DNA from: Meconema thalassinum
Taxonomy: Eukaryota; Arthropoda; Insecta; Orthoptera; Tettigoniidae
Length of the DNA: 64,000 nt
NCBI GenBank assembly: GCA_946902985.2
Contig: OX336395.1
Location: 294,185,065-294,249,064 of the forward strand
Reading direction: 5' to 3'
Of the stretch, positions 1 to 9,527 are shown piece by piece; the stretch's first letter is position 1; each line of letters opens with the position of its first letter. Below the pieces are notes generated by a model. That model made no database searches. It saw only the letters and a program-made list of their open reading frames with translations, and had not been told where the DNA came from. The position numbers and the translations under genes are program-made.

Positions 1-1081
1 ACTTCATTCTGCGTCCCAGTAATGCTTTACAAGCACATTTGGTCTGCTTCGAATCTCGTTCCATTATCGTTGTTTTTTGAGAGCATTTCAAGATGTGAGT
101 GAAATCTCTTGTAGTATTGTAGTTCCATTCTGAGTTTTAGAGTATCGCGTGGTTGGTTCACCGCGATTTCCATATTTGTCAAAGTGTTCTGGACTTCATT
201 GTAGATTAATGTGCTTCAGCTTCCCTACATAAATGCAATTAGCAGCAAGTGATCTGGTTAAAGTGTAAACCGATATGACCTCCCCTTTGCCTGACTATAA
301 CTTGCATTTTAACACGGGTATAAGTATGGTAATACCTCCGTAGAATACTGCTCTGTTGTATCGAGTATTTGCTGCAGTAATATTTGCTGTAATACCGTCG
401 TGTAGAATAGTAGTTTTGTACTACAAGCTGCGTGAAATATTTGCTTCTGCCTGCATTGAAGTTTGCCGTATGAATGAACTAGCTCCGCTGATACGCTGTG
501 TGTATTGGAAAGCTGCATGTTCGCCTAGCAATGCTGGCTTGCACGATGAGAGCTCTGCCTCACGCAAATGCACCGCCTTCTGAAGCCTCGCGCTTCGCCC
601 TCTATGCGTTGCACTGTTATAATAAATCTGTTTCTGGACTAGGTCCTACTCAGACCTGGTCAATGTAGAGAGTGAATACGAGCGATTCTCTGCTAGCCTC
701 AGGATCTCTCTTCAAGTCTCCCCCACTCTTTCTCCTTCTGTGAAGCGACTGCTAACCGCCCCAGGCTGTTGTCACCTGCTGTTACCTCTCCTCGGTTGTG
801 ACGACACACTACCGTCTCCGGAAGTGCGATTCGTGCTTCTAGCGATGTCAGCCTGTCCATTCCAATAATTCACCTATTTATTGTTTAAATAATTTCTAAA
901 TGTCCATCATTTTTTCGGCCTTTCATAAATGTTACTAGCACGTGCTTGACATAATAAAATACTCGTTCAGAGTATAAAATCTTTAGATCTTCGATTTTAT
1001 TTATTCTAGATATTTTTATTCCGTCATTTCTCAAATTTTCGGGTCTTAGTTCTCATCTCGTCTAAGTCATGGTCTTAGCCA
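1..1081 (-). mobile_element. 3' LTR of decayed LTR retrotransposon (cut by window start)
   Basis: This stretch is a direct repeat of about 21,265-22,338. In a 250-base block compared by eye (from about 605 and 21,860) the copies are about 94% alike. Read on the minus strand it begins TGGCTAAG at 1,081, right after a polypurine tract, and the two copies stop matching exactly at that base. That is the pattern of a retroviral-type LTR with an inner (PPT) and an outer (host) boundary. The other end lies beyond the window, so its length and TG...CA ends cannot be confirmed. Gag and an integrase tail, both minus strand, lie in the expected places. The divergence says the insertion is old. Confidence 0.68.
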
Positions 1082-1082
1082 A

Positions 1083-1091
1083 TTCCCCTTT
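1083..1091 (-). promoter_or_regulatory. polypurine tract next to 3' LTR
   Basis: On the minus strand the sequence reads AAAGGGGAA, then one T, then the LTR start TGGCTAAG. A purine run directly before the 3' LTR primes plus-strand DNA synthesis in LTR retrotransposons. The matching outer edge of the right LTR (22,339 on) lacks it, as expected. Confidence 0.65.
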
Positions 1092-1168
1092 GCCATTTAA
1101 AGTAAAGTATATCCTGTACTTTCTTTAATAACAATGTTGCCTTATTACTGAAGACTGAATTTATTTAC

Positions 1169-1330
1169 TTAGCGGATTTTTGGATAAAATCGTTTCAATT
1201 TTGAGTGATTGACCTTCCCAATGGATCTGTCATCCTCAATCCTCGCTATTTGATAACAATTGTTTCCGTAGACCTTGGCTACCTTGAATGGTTTTTCTAC
1301 CTGTCTATTTATTTTCCTCTTCGTCCTATT
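1169..1330 (-). pseudogene. integrase C-terminal remnant of the LTR retrotransposon
   Basis: A 53-codon stretch on the minus strand ends at a TAA at 1,169-1,171, about 80 bases before the polypurine tract. It includes KPFKVAKVYGNNCYQI and, further on, VNHSKLKRFYP. This matches the closing beta-barrel region of Ty3/gypsy-type integrases, which ends pol just before the PPT. The frame is closed upstream by a TGA at 1,331-1,333. The rest of pol (protease, reverse transcriptase, RNase H, integrase core) is absent: the gag stop lies only about 75 bases upstream. The family call rests on motif memory, not a search. Confidence 0.6.
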
Positions 1331-1406
1331 TCAGGGCCCGTTCTTCCTTTCTCTCAGTCCCTCGGTGTTCTTTCTTTCTCTAGGTGTGGTGATGTGTTCT
1401 CTCCTC

Positions 1407-1762
1407 TTAACTCATATCCGAATGTTTTCTTTTATCTCTCTTCCCTCCTGGATCATCATTGCTCCGGTCTCTGCTTGTTCCGGGCTTCGGTTCTAGATTC
1501 CTGTTCTGTTGCCTTTGATTTTGGTCTCTGGCGTTCCTCTCACCCCTCTCTCTGAGGCTCTTCCGGTATTCTTGTTTCTCTCTCTCCCGGTCATCGTAAT
1601 ACCTCCTTACGTTTGCGTCATTTCTCCATCCCTGATTCTGTTGCTGTTGTTGCCTAGAATAATTGTTGTTATTTAACCTCCAGTTTTGATACCTTCTGTA
1701 TCCGTAGTTGTTGTTGCGGTTGTCCCTGTTGTAATACCCGTCTCTACGATAGTTAATATTTC
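1407..1762 (-). pseudogene. gag 3' part (Arg/Asn/Gln-rich tail), severed by fold-back insertion
   Basis: This is the C-terminal part of gag on the minus strand, rich in Arg, Asn, Tyr and Gln with a run of five glutamines, ending in KRKHSDMS and a TAA at 1,407. Such basic tails usually bind RNA; no CCHC knuckle is visible. The upstream remainder lies 12.9 kb away at 14,674-16,880. The reading frame on the two sides matches when one copy of the 8-bp target duplication is counted, so this was one continuous ORF before the insertion. Confidence 0.72.
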
Positions 1763-1770
1763 TGTGGTGA
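1763..1770. repeat. left 8-bp target-site duplication TGTGGTGA
   Basis: TGTGGTGA lies directly outside the left end of the fold-back element and is repeated in the same orientation at 14,666-14,673, directly outside its right end. Both copies lie in gag coding sequence. Confidence 0.93.
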
Positions 1771-1835
1771 GTAGTAGGGCTAAGCCGGTCCTGGACAGAT
1801 TTCAAGGTCATCCATGGTTTCTCGTAGTCACGTGC

Positions 1836-1911
1836 CCCCCCAGGCGTTCCCTGGGGGGCTTGGGGGGAGGGGAGGGGGGGAGGGGAGGGGAAAGGGTGGA
1901 AGGTCTGGCTT
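1836..1911 (+). repeat. G-rich tract near left tip
   Basis: Runs of four to seven G separated by single A follow CCCCCCCAGGCG and CTGGGGGGCTTGG. The mirror C-rich tract is at about 14,530-14,600, five bases shorter. The runs could form G-quadruplexes, and the inverted copies are close to both transposon ends. Confidence 0.6.
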
Positions 1912-2139
1912 GGAAGCAGACCCAGTTGTTAGCCGACCTGTGTTGGCCAGCCAACTGACTGAGCTGGCTGGTGTGCATTGCCTATATAGCTTGTGGATGG
2001 AAGTGGGGGAGGGGACTGGTTCGGGCGACTGTTGAAGGTAGTCGAATGTGACCGAGTGTAACTTAGTAGTAGGGGGCTACTAGGAGTTCTGCCCCACCCC
2101 ACCACCTCTCCCTCTGACGTCACATACTAACCCGCAATA

Positions 2140-2930
2140 CATTCAGGGGCAAAGTCGATATCTCGCAAACCCATGGTCCGATTTTGACAAATGAGGTGTC
2201 GTTGGACTCGGGCTAACGCCCTCATTCAAATGAACCACTCATTTCAACCCCTAAATAAAACCTACCCCTACTATAGGGTGAAATTGTATTTTTTTTAGTG
2301 AAAGTCTCTTTTCAAATGCGACATGTATAAGATGCGCTGCTAAAATGAACTTAAACGTGGTTGCTCATATCGCGCATGCGTTTGGCTGGCTGCCGATATG
2401 GATTAATATTTTTGTTTTTGTTTTTTACTCATGCGCACTTGGGATTTTTGTAAGAGGGCGAGCTCTTTGAAAAAAATGATTGATAAGAAGGGGTTTTGGT
2501 GGTGAGGAGAGAACCAGATAGTCGCCTACTTTCCTACGAAGTTTGCCGATATCTCTCGAACGCAAGGTCGGATTTGGACGTGTGACGTGTCAAATCGCTT
2601 GTCTCGAAGCCCTATACATGTTATTAATAGGTTAAAGTTTTGAGAATGAGGGAAACAGGCTTTTTGGGGGTAAAACCGTGATTTTAGACTTTTTCCGATA
2701 TTTCACGAATGCCTGGTCGGATTTGGTCCTATGACGTGTCAAATGGCTTATCTCGAAACCCTTTTTATTTTTGTAATAGGTTAAAGTTTTTGAGAATGGG
2801 GGAAACAGAATTTTTTGTTGTAAAACTGTGATTTTAGACTTTCTGTTATATCTCACAAACCAATAAAGCCAGAGACGTATACGAGGGGTCGTAGGACTCG
2901 GGGTGACGCCCCTCCCCTCTCCCCCTTTCG
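2140..2930 (+). repeat. subterminal diverged repeats, left arm
   Basis: The motif CGATATCTC.C.AA followed by GGTC.GATTT and a TGTC..A..CG...T block recurs at about 2,156, 2,546, 2,694 and 2,842. The last three are spaced by 148 bases. Between them lies a shared segment with GGTTAAAGTTTTGAGAATG, GGGAAACAG and TGTGATTTTAGACTTT. No coding capacity is evident. Subterminal repeats are common transposase-binding sites, but that role is inference. Confidence 0.6.
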
Positions 2931-3912
2931 AATATAGTATTTATGTTTTAAAAAATGTGAAAGGGCCTAACGACACTTTTGTTGAAAACATTTCAGTTTT
3001 TAAAACTTTTCTTAAATTTGTCTAAAATGTTCATGACGAGTGGTTGTAGATAGAATGAGACGATACCACTGGACACGTGTTTCAACGAAGCTATTACTGG
3101 CCACGGTGGTGATATACCAATACAGTATTCGCTGTTTCGATGAGACGGCGGGTCGAGGGTTCGTTTTCTGATTTTTCCTATGATGGAATTCCTAATTCCT
3201 AAACCCCATGAAAGGGGTATTTAACGTGTAAACGATTATGAGTGACATGACAAATGATAATTACTTGATCCGATGAAGTTGGCTTTAGATAGAACAAACA
3301 GAACTTGGTTATATGTTGCTTGAAGTGAGTATAGAAAACAAACTTGCTGGGGAAGACTGACAGGATGTGAATGTAGAGATAATGTTTAAAACTGATTACA
3401 CTTGTCTCTTTTCAAATTATTACTTAAATTGCAAATACAAAGGTGGACTGGGTTTGATATACAGTTAATGCTGCCTATCGCATACTAGCTTGTAAGAAAG
3501 CCAAACAAGCAAAAGGCGTAGGTAGAGCAGTGGTAAAATCGCTATGTGTAGAGAACTACCTAACGGTTTTATGAACTGGCAATGGTATGTCGCATAAACA
3601 GTGCAGGATACAATCCAGCAACCATAATTTTTATCTTGTGGAGCAGAGAAAACATATATATAGAGAGAGACATAGAAAGCTTGTGTATGTATGGGTAGCA
3701 TTGATTGTTTGACCAGAGAAAATACGATGAGGTAGGGTGGGGAGAGGGAGAATTAACACTTATATATGAATGAATGGTAAATAGTATTTTTTTTCAATAG
3801 TTTTGTTTTTCAAATGCAGTGGTAGATAGCCGTTATTTTGTAAAACATTCTTACTTGCAGTAGTAATAAGACTCTATGGTTCCGCTAACACATAGATAGA
3901 CTGTATTATTGC

Positions 3913-4190
3913 CATGGTCAAGCACTCACACTAAGATCATTTACAAAATCATAAAAATAAAAATAAAAAATCTTGTTTTGGAAATATCGTTTTTCAACAT
4001 ACACAAAATAAATATATAAAAAATTTGTAAACAGCAAAATGGAAAATCCATGGTCAAGCACTCACATTAAGATCATTTACAAAATCATAAAATGAAAAAT
4101 AAAAAATCTTGTTTTGGAAATATCGATCTTTTTCAACATACACAAAATAAATATATACAAAATTTGTAAACAGCAGAATGGAAAATCCAT
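3913..4190 (+). repeat. 136-bp tandem duplication, AT-rich, left arm
   Basis: CATGGTCAAGCACTCACA starts at 3,913 and again, with one change, at 4,049. The roughly 136-bp unit contains ATCTTGTTTTGGAAATATCG and runs of A. It is followed by a further AT-rich stretch to about 4,430 with CCATGTTTCCA repeats. No coding signal. The mirror copy is at 12,251-12,528. Confidence 0.75.
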
Positions 4191-4560
4191 GTTTCCATAT
4201 AGACAAAATTTAAAAACCTTAAACGGACATTTAAGAAAATATATGCAAATGGGAATTTGACAAATGTGTAAATATGAAAATGGAAAAATCCATGTTTCCA
4301 AATCATGAAATTGAAAAAACATCAAACTGTCAATTTTTAAAAATGCAAATGGAAAATTGACAAATTGCAATGTGTGAAATGTGAAATTGAACAAATGGCT
4401 ATCATTATTAAAAAATAAAAAATAACATGGTGCTCTATGGTTGAGGTGTGAATCAAACCCTCTCTACTTATTTGGACCACCCGAGACTGAGTAGACTAGT
4501 TTTAGTTGTCATACCGCTTTTAAAAGTTTGTGTTAAATCTAGGAATTGAACCCAAGAGCT

Positions 4561-4713
4561 TGTAGGGGAGATCCAAGGTTATAATATGTTAAACAGATAG
4601 CCTTGAATGTAGGGTGTGGTAGCTATATATAGATGAGACGTTTCGCTCGGGGGAGGGAGGCATGGAGATCTGCATCAAACCAGTCAAAAGACTGACGACT
4701 CAAACAACAACAT
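4561..4713 (+). mobile_element. 3' tail fragment of RTE-like LINE, left arm
   Basis: About 150 bases match the 3' end of the LINE at 28,040-28,200 (opposite strand), including TATGTTAAACAGAT, GTAGGGTGTGG, TCTGCATCAAACCAGTC and the CAAACAACAACA tail. It is a 5'-truncated copy carried within the fold-back, so the LINE family was active before or during the life of this element. Confidence 0.75.
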
Positions 4714-4989
4714 GTAGAGCTCACCAAAATAATGTTGTGTAACGGTAAATGTTAGTCAACGAACAGTAATGCATTACTAAAACCCATGACACGATACCTA
4801 AGAGCTTTTCTAAAATTATTTTAAAATGCCTTTAACCCTATATTAAACACCCAGTTCACAAGACTCATAACTGCAATGTTATGGTCAAAAAAAAATCTAT
4901 ATTTCAAAACAAACAAGTGGTTTAGTCAATGTGTACTGGAAAAAGTTTTATAAACACTCAAGTCCACAAAAATAATTAAATTAGTAACT

Positions 4990-5075
4990 GTCAGGTTGAC
5001 CGAGTGGTTATGGTGTTTGACTTAAGTTCAATTTTTCTGTACAAGAAAGCAAGGGTTCGAATCCCTTACCTGATA
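4990..5075 (+). tRNA. tRNA-Leu(UAA)-like gene, left arm
   Basis: The 86-nt sequence folds as a class II tRNA. The acceptor stem GTCAGGT pairs with ACCTGAT (one G-U), followed by discriminator A. The D-arm is ACC/GGT with GG in the loop. The anticodon loop is CTTAAGT on a TTTGA/TCAAT stem (four pairs and one T-T mismatch). A long variable arm TTTCT/AGAAA and a perfect T-arm AAGGG-TTCGAAT-CCCTT follow. Anticodon TAA and the long variable arm give leucine. Both internal promoter boxes are good (TGACCGAGTGG and GGTTCGAATCC). There is no intron, no encoded CCA and no clear T-run terminator. It could be a captured gene or a SINE head. Confidence 0.72.
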
Positions 5076-5325
5076 TAACTATTGCTTCAACATGGCTTGA
5101 CCACACTGTATTATTGTGTACTCGGTACACAAACCATAGATAGAGTGTATTGTTTAAGGTCACTCTCTTTGCGAACATAGTCAGAGACTGTTGATGGTTA
5201 ACAATTGCATTAATAGTGGGACATAGGGATAGCAATTAAGAAAAACAGACAATACACATACACTATTTTTATTTATTTAATGTAAGTACTTGTACAATAG
5301 TTATATACAAACTACAACTCTCTTT

Positions 5326-5810
5326 TGTCTATAACTATCTAGTCCTTTTCGATCCACTTGCATATCAAGGGCAGATGACTTTGTAGTTCAGCCCCTTAAA
5401 ACAACAACAACACTACTTCTTGCATAGTCTGTGATGTTGATGACTCTTGAGGCGTGGAAGATGGATACAACATAACTTTTACAACAGGGGTTAAACGTTG
5501 CTCAACAAACAATGCACTATTTTGGGTAGCAACATCTTTCTCTTATACTAACTTTTTAGCATTCTGATGATTTTTTTGTCAACACCATCAGTGTTTTGTC
5601 TGGAGCACTACATTGATGATCACTCACACTTAAAACCACACCATTTCTACTTTTCATATTGCCTCGACATTTTGTTGACCTCTGTTTTGAGCATTGCCAG
5701 AATATTATTCCTTTTACATTTTGTCGTCTATAGTTATAAGAGTAGCCTTTATAGAGTACACGTTGTTTACCTCGGTAGTTGTAGTAAGTTCCAAAGTAGT
5801 AACTAACCTG
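5326..5810 (-). pseudogene. second FLYWCH zinc-finger ORF, broken (left arm)
   Basis: This is the mirror copy of 10,631-11,115. An 85-codon open stretch (5,810 down to 5,556) has a FLYWCH pattern: LYKGYSYNY, FWQCSKQRS, KCRG and a closing DHQC. After a frameshift the following segment resembles the middle of the neighbouring 186-aa protein (NSALFV, then SQTMQEVV and KGLDS). It is therefore a diverged tandem paralogue of the gene at 6,218-6,913. There is no ATG start. FLYWCH is a DNA-binding zinc finger of the WRKY/GCM1 superfamily found in some animal Mutator-like transposases. Confidence 0.65.
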
Positions 5811-5899
5811 TTAGTATGATTTGCACACTACAAAGGTTATCTCGGTTCTGGTAATAGAATTATTTAGCGTTGGCTTTTATATTTAATATGTACAGTTAA

Positions 5900-6168
5900 A
5901 AGTGATAGAAAAGTGGTAGAAATGTGGTAGCAAAGTGGTAGACAAGTGGTAGACAATTGGTAACATAGTGGTAGAAAAGTGGTAGCAAAGTGGTAGAAAA
6001 GTGGTAGAAAAGTGGCAGAAAAGTAGTAGAAAAGTGGTAGCAAAGTGGTAGAAAAGTGGTAGCAAACTAGAAAAGTGGTAGAAAAGTGGCAGAAAAGTAG
6101 TAGAAAAGTGGTAGCAAAGTGGTAGAAAAGTGGTAGCAAACTAGAAAAGTGGTAGCAAAGTGGTAGAA
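5900..6168 (-). repeat. 11-bp minisatellite, left arm
   Basis: The plus strand repeats AGTGGTAGAAA or AGTGGTAGCAA about 24 times with a few 8-base units (CTAGAAA junctions). Stop-free frames over it are a by-product of the repeat. It lies just beyond the stop of the FLYWCH ORF at 6,218 and separates it from the second FLYWCH copy. A degenerate remnant lies at 7,400-7,460. Confidence 0.85.
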
Positions 6169-6217
6169 AATATTACATGTATTGTTAAGAAATAGTTTAT
6201 GCGGTTACATGGATTCA

Positions 6218-6913
6218 TTACACTATAATTTTAGCATTACGAAGCTCATTTTCTATATCCAAAAGTTCTTCCTCATATTTAGTATGACCAGCCTGTTTAC
6301 AGGTATGCAAGTACTGAAGCCGCTGGATTAGCTTACTGGGATTGTTCCAGTAAACAAATTTAACAAATGATTTTTTTGGGTGTAAACCATTATCATCTTC
6401 ATCATCATTATCATGATAATCATCATCATCATCATGGTTATCATCATCAATATAATTATCATCAATATAATCATCATCACTATTACTATCTAATCCTTTT
6501 TGTTCATCTTGCAATGCAACAACCTTTGGCATAGTTTGTGTTGTCTTTGATAGTGTTAGAGGTTTCTTAGACGTTAACGACTGTCCTAACATGTCTTTTT
6601 CAGGAGATAATAAATGCTCTTTAACAAACAAAGCACTATCTTGAGCCACACTATTTTTTTCTTGGTCTTGCTTTTTTACCTTGGTTAGAGTATTTTGTCC
6701 ATTTAAATGAGTATTATTTTGAGATTTACAATGATGATCGATTGAAATAAGTATGTTGGAGCCATTTGTCTTAATCATTCCTCGACACTTTTTAGATCGT
6801 TGTTTCGAACAGCACCAAATAACAGTTCCATTTTTATTAGTTCATTTTACAATATATGCATATCCTTTATAGTAAGCACATGGCTTACCATAGCTAGTCG
6901 TTGATACTTCCAT
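6218..6913 (-). CDS. FLYWCH zinc-finger protein with Asp-rich linker, one in-frame stop (left arm)
   Basis: The frame runs from an ATG at 6,913 to a stop at 6,218 (231 codons) but is broken by TGA at codon 24; the longest intact product starts at codon 46 (186 aa). Residues 13-70 fit a FLYWCH finger: YYKGYAYIV, VIWCCSKQRS, KCRG and ISIDHHC supply the Cys-Cys-His-Cys-like ligands. A linker with about 25 Asp/Asn/His-rich residues follows. The C-terminal helix YWNNPSKLIQRLQYLHTC resembles a tail seen in many uncharacterised insect mobile-element proteins (from memory). The stop is shared by both arms, so it predates the palindrome or spreads by gene conversion. Function unknown; a transposase N-terminal piece is possible. 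Confidence 0.6.
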
Positions 6914-7363
6914 GCCAACTGTTAAGCATAAACTAATCTCTAGTAAAGTTAACTCAGTTTTAGAGGTTTCTTAGACGTTAACGACTGTCCTAACATGTCT
7001 TTTTCAGGAGATAATAAATGCTCTTTAACAAACAAAGCACTATCTTGAGCCACACTATTTTTTTCTTGGTCTTGCTTTTTTACCTTGGTTAGAGTATTTT
7101 GTCCATTTAAATGAGTATTATTTTGAGATTTACAATGATGATCGATTGAAATAAGTATGTTGGAGCCATTTGTCTTAATCATTCCTCGACACTTTTTAGA
7201 TCGTTGTTTCGAACAGCACCAAATAACAGTTCCATTTTTATTAGTTCATTTTACAATATATGCATATCCTTTATAGTAAGCACATGGCTTACCATAGCTA
7301 GTCGTTGATACTTCCATGCCAACTGTTAAGCATAAACTAATCTCTAGTAAAGTTAACTCGATA
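6914..7363 (-). pseudogene. partial duplicate of the FLYWCH ORF from the 404-bp duplication
   Basis: A second copy of the N-terminal FLYWCH portion (7,317 down to 6,949) lies directly upstream of the full copy, shifted by exactly 404 bases. It ends in KKPLKLS with a stop where the duplication joins. The segment is absent from the right arm. The duplicated bases look identical, so it is very recent. Confidence 0.85.
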
Positions 7364-7809
7364 ATAAAAATGATTGTTTGTAGTATGTGCAGTTTAAAGT
7401 AAGAGCAAAAGTGAGAGTCAAATGGTAGAAAAGTGTTAGCAAAGTGGTGGAAGAGTGGTAGCAGTTTATAGTAGTCATGATCTTTTTTTTACCAGAATGT
7501 GATTTGAGTAAATGTAATTTCTAATCCTTAGCAGTGAGTAGTCAGTTAGTCTTGGTTCAGACAAGCGTAAACAGTTCTCCAATGAATCAGAGATCAAGAA
7601 TTTCATTATGAAACAGTTGTGTAACCAATTAGGTATCGGTACTTGATAGCTTTACACATGAACAAAAATTCCAACATATCTGACATGAATTACATGATTT
7701 GAAAGTTGACAAAGAATATCCAATCAACCATTGTAGTTACAATGTCAAACACACAAAGACAAATTCAGCATGAACTTTTAAGTTACAGGAAAATTCTATG
7801 AAATAGACT

Positions 7810-8025
7810 ATGCAGGAAATTTGGAAATACACATCAGAAGTTTGCAACACCATCCTTCTAGCCTATATAAATTATCGACATGGAAAGTGTGCACTGCCCC
7901 AAACATTAAACCAATTTATCAATAACACAAGTCAACAATCAAAACATTTTGTGTTGAGTCTATCATTTAATGCATATATTCTGTCTACATTGAACAGTAA
8001 CACAAAAAACGCCATTCATAATTAA
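7810..8025 (+). CDS. 71-aa hypothetical ORF (left arm)
   Basis: An ATG-to-stop frame of 71 codons begins MQEIWKYTSEVC and ends NTKNAIHN. It reads opposite to the FLYWCH ORFs in the same arm, toward the centre of the palindrome. I do not recognise it. It has no signal peptide or clear domain, with two Cys only. The identical mirror copy (8,820-9,035) carries no independent evolutionary evidence. It may be a chance frame. Confidence 0.25.
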   Translation: MQEIWKYTSEVCNTILLAYINYRHGKCALPQTLNQFINNTSQQSKHFVLSLSFNAYILSTLNSNTKNAIHN

Positions 8026-8159
8026 TTAAGTTTGCTTTAATTCTTTATGTAATGATATATACATATTTAAAGTTTTGGCTGACTGTTCAGGGTGAATCGA
8101 CTTTGAACACATAAGAGAGGGAATATTTTAAGACTTAACCTCAGCTCACCTAACATAAC

Positions 8160-8200
8160 CTAAATTTACCTAACCTAATCTTGTCATATAGGTAAGAAAC
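8160..8200 (-). repeat. short TTAGG-like run near palindrome centre
   Basis: ACCTAACCTAA and related steps appear here, with the mirror AGGTTAGGTTAGG at 8,664-8,700. They look like degenerate insect telomere-type repeats, but with only two clean units this is a dispersed motif, not a telomere. Confidence 0.5.
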
Positions 8201-8380
8201 GGGTCAAGCTCTGCTTTCGACTACCGAGTTTCAGCTACTTTTCAAGGTAACTCTCCCAAACATTGCCGGAGACTGCTGATAAACACCTATGTACGCACGG
8301 CGGCGGCGCGCAACGACTTACATGACGCGCTTTCCCCTTTTCATTGATTCCTGTTGATTTGTCCCTTTGGACTGGTCCCT

Positions 8381-8464
8381 GTTGACGCCCTTTTTGGACG
8401 GGCCCTTTTTGAATGGAGTAATTTTTGACGGGTCCCTGTGGACTGGTCCAAAGGAATCAGCCAA
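8381..8464. other. unpaired centre of the fold-back element
   Basis: The last well-paired block is at 8,341-8,380 against 8,465-8,504. Between lie about 84 bases with partial repeats of GGACTGGTCC and GACGGG(T/C)CC, so the centre is itself internally repetitive. There is no unique coding middle segment, unlike transposons with a transposase between long inverted repeats. Confidence 0.8.
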
Positions 8465-8819
8465 AAGGACCAGTCCAAAGGGACAAATCAACTGGAATCA
8501 ATGAAAAGGGGAAAGCGCGTCATGTAAGTCGTTGCGCGCCGCCACCGTGCGAACATAGGTGTTTATCAGCAGTCTCCGGCAATGTTTGGGAGAGTTACCT
8601 TGAAAAGTAGCTGAAACTCGGTAGTCGAAAGCAGAGCTTGACCCGTTTCTTACCTATATGACAAGGTTAGGTTAGGTAAATTTAGGTTATGTTAGGTGAG
8701 CTGAGGTTAAGTCTTAAAATATTCCCTCTCTTATGTGTTCATAGTCGATTCACCCTGAACAGTCAGCCAAAACTTTAAATATGTATATATCATTACATAA
8801 AGAATTAAAGCAAACTTAA

Positions 8820-9035
8820 TTAATTATGAATGGCGTTTTTTGTGTTACTGTTCAATGTAGACAGAATATATGCATTAAATGATAGACTCAACACAAAATG
8901 TTTTGATTGTTGACTTGTGTTATTGATAAATTGGTTTAATGTTTGGGGCAGTGCACACTTTCCATGTCGATAATTTATATAGGCTAGAAGGATGGTGTTG
9001 CAAACTTCTGATGTGTATTTCCAAATTTCCTGCAT
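8820..9035 (-). CDS. 71-aa hypothetical ORF (right-arm copy)
   Basis: This is the exact mirror of 7,810-8,025. No function is recognised and it may not be expressed. Confidence 0.25.
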   Translation of the reverse strand: MQEIWKYTSEVCNTILLAYINYRHGKCALPQTLNQFINNTSQQSKHFVLSLSFNAYILSTLNSNTKNAIHN

Positions 9036-9527
9036 AGTCTATTTCATAGAATTTTCCTGTAACTTAAAAGTTCATGCTGAATTTGTCTTTGTGTGTTTGA
9101 CATTGTAACTACAATGGTTGATTGGATATTCTTTGTCAACTTTCAAATCATGTAATTCATGTCAGATATGTTGGAATTTTTGTTCATGTGTAAAGCTATC
9201 AAGTACCGATACCTAATTGGTTACACAACTGTTTCATAATGAAATTCTTGATCTCTGATTCATTGGAGAACTGTTTACGCTTGTCTGAACCAAGACTAAC
9301 TGACTACTCACTGCTAAGGATTAGAAATTACATTTACTCAAATCACATTCTGGTAAAAAAAAGATCATGACTACTATAAACTGCTACCACTCTTCCACCA
9401 CTTTGCTAACACTTTTCTACCATTTGACTCTCACTTTTGCTCTTACTTTAAACTGCACATACTACAAACAATCATTTTTATTATCGAGTTAACTTTACTA
9501 GAGATTAGTTTATGCTTAACAGTTGGC

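Larger units (their letters stand above)
1771..8380 (+). repeat. left arm of fold-back element
   Basis: This arm pairs with 8,465-14,665. From the inner end to about 7,400 the paired coordinates sum to 16,845; from about 6,900 down to 1,900 they sum to 16,441; at the tip they sum to 16,436. The two steps mark a 404-bp direct duplication and a 5-bp G-rich indel near 1,870. Confidence 0.92.

Noticed and set aside
1205..1555. Plus-strand frames of 116 and 73 codons at the left
   Set aside because: They are antisense to the gag tail and the integrase remnant, which carry the recognisable protein sequence.
3465..3701. 78-codon frame and a tRNA-like stretch with GTAGGTAGAGCAGTGGT nearby
   Set aside because: The A-box-like word is present, but no acceptor stem or good B-box at the right distance. 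The frame is hydrophobic without a clear domain.
4440..4560. Two more tRNA-like B-box words (GAATCAAACCCTC, GGAATTGAACCC) on the minus strand
   Set aside because: No cloverleaf could be built around them; they may be old SINE pieces.
5864..6139. Leu/Phe/Tyr/His-rich small proteins over the 11-bp minisatellite
   Set aside because: They are translations of a simple repeat, and two frames are open at once.
8160..8710. Telomere or telomere-associated sequence at the palindrome centre
   Set aside because: Only two clean TTAGG units occur; such motifs are dispersed in insect genomes.
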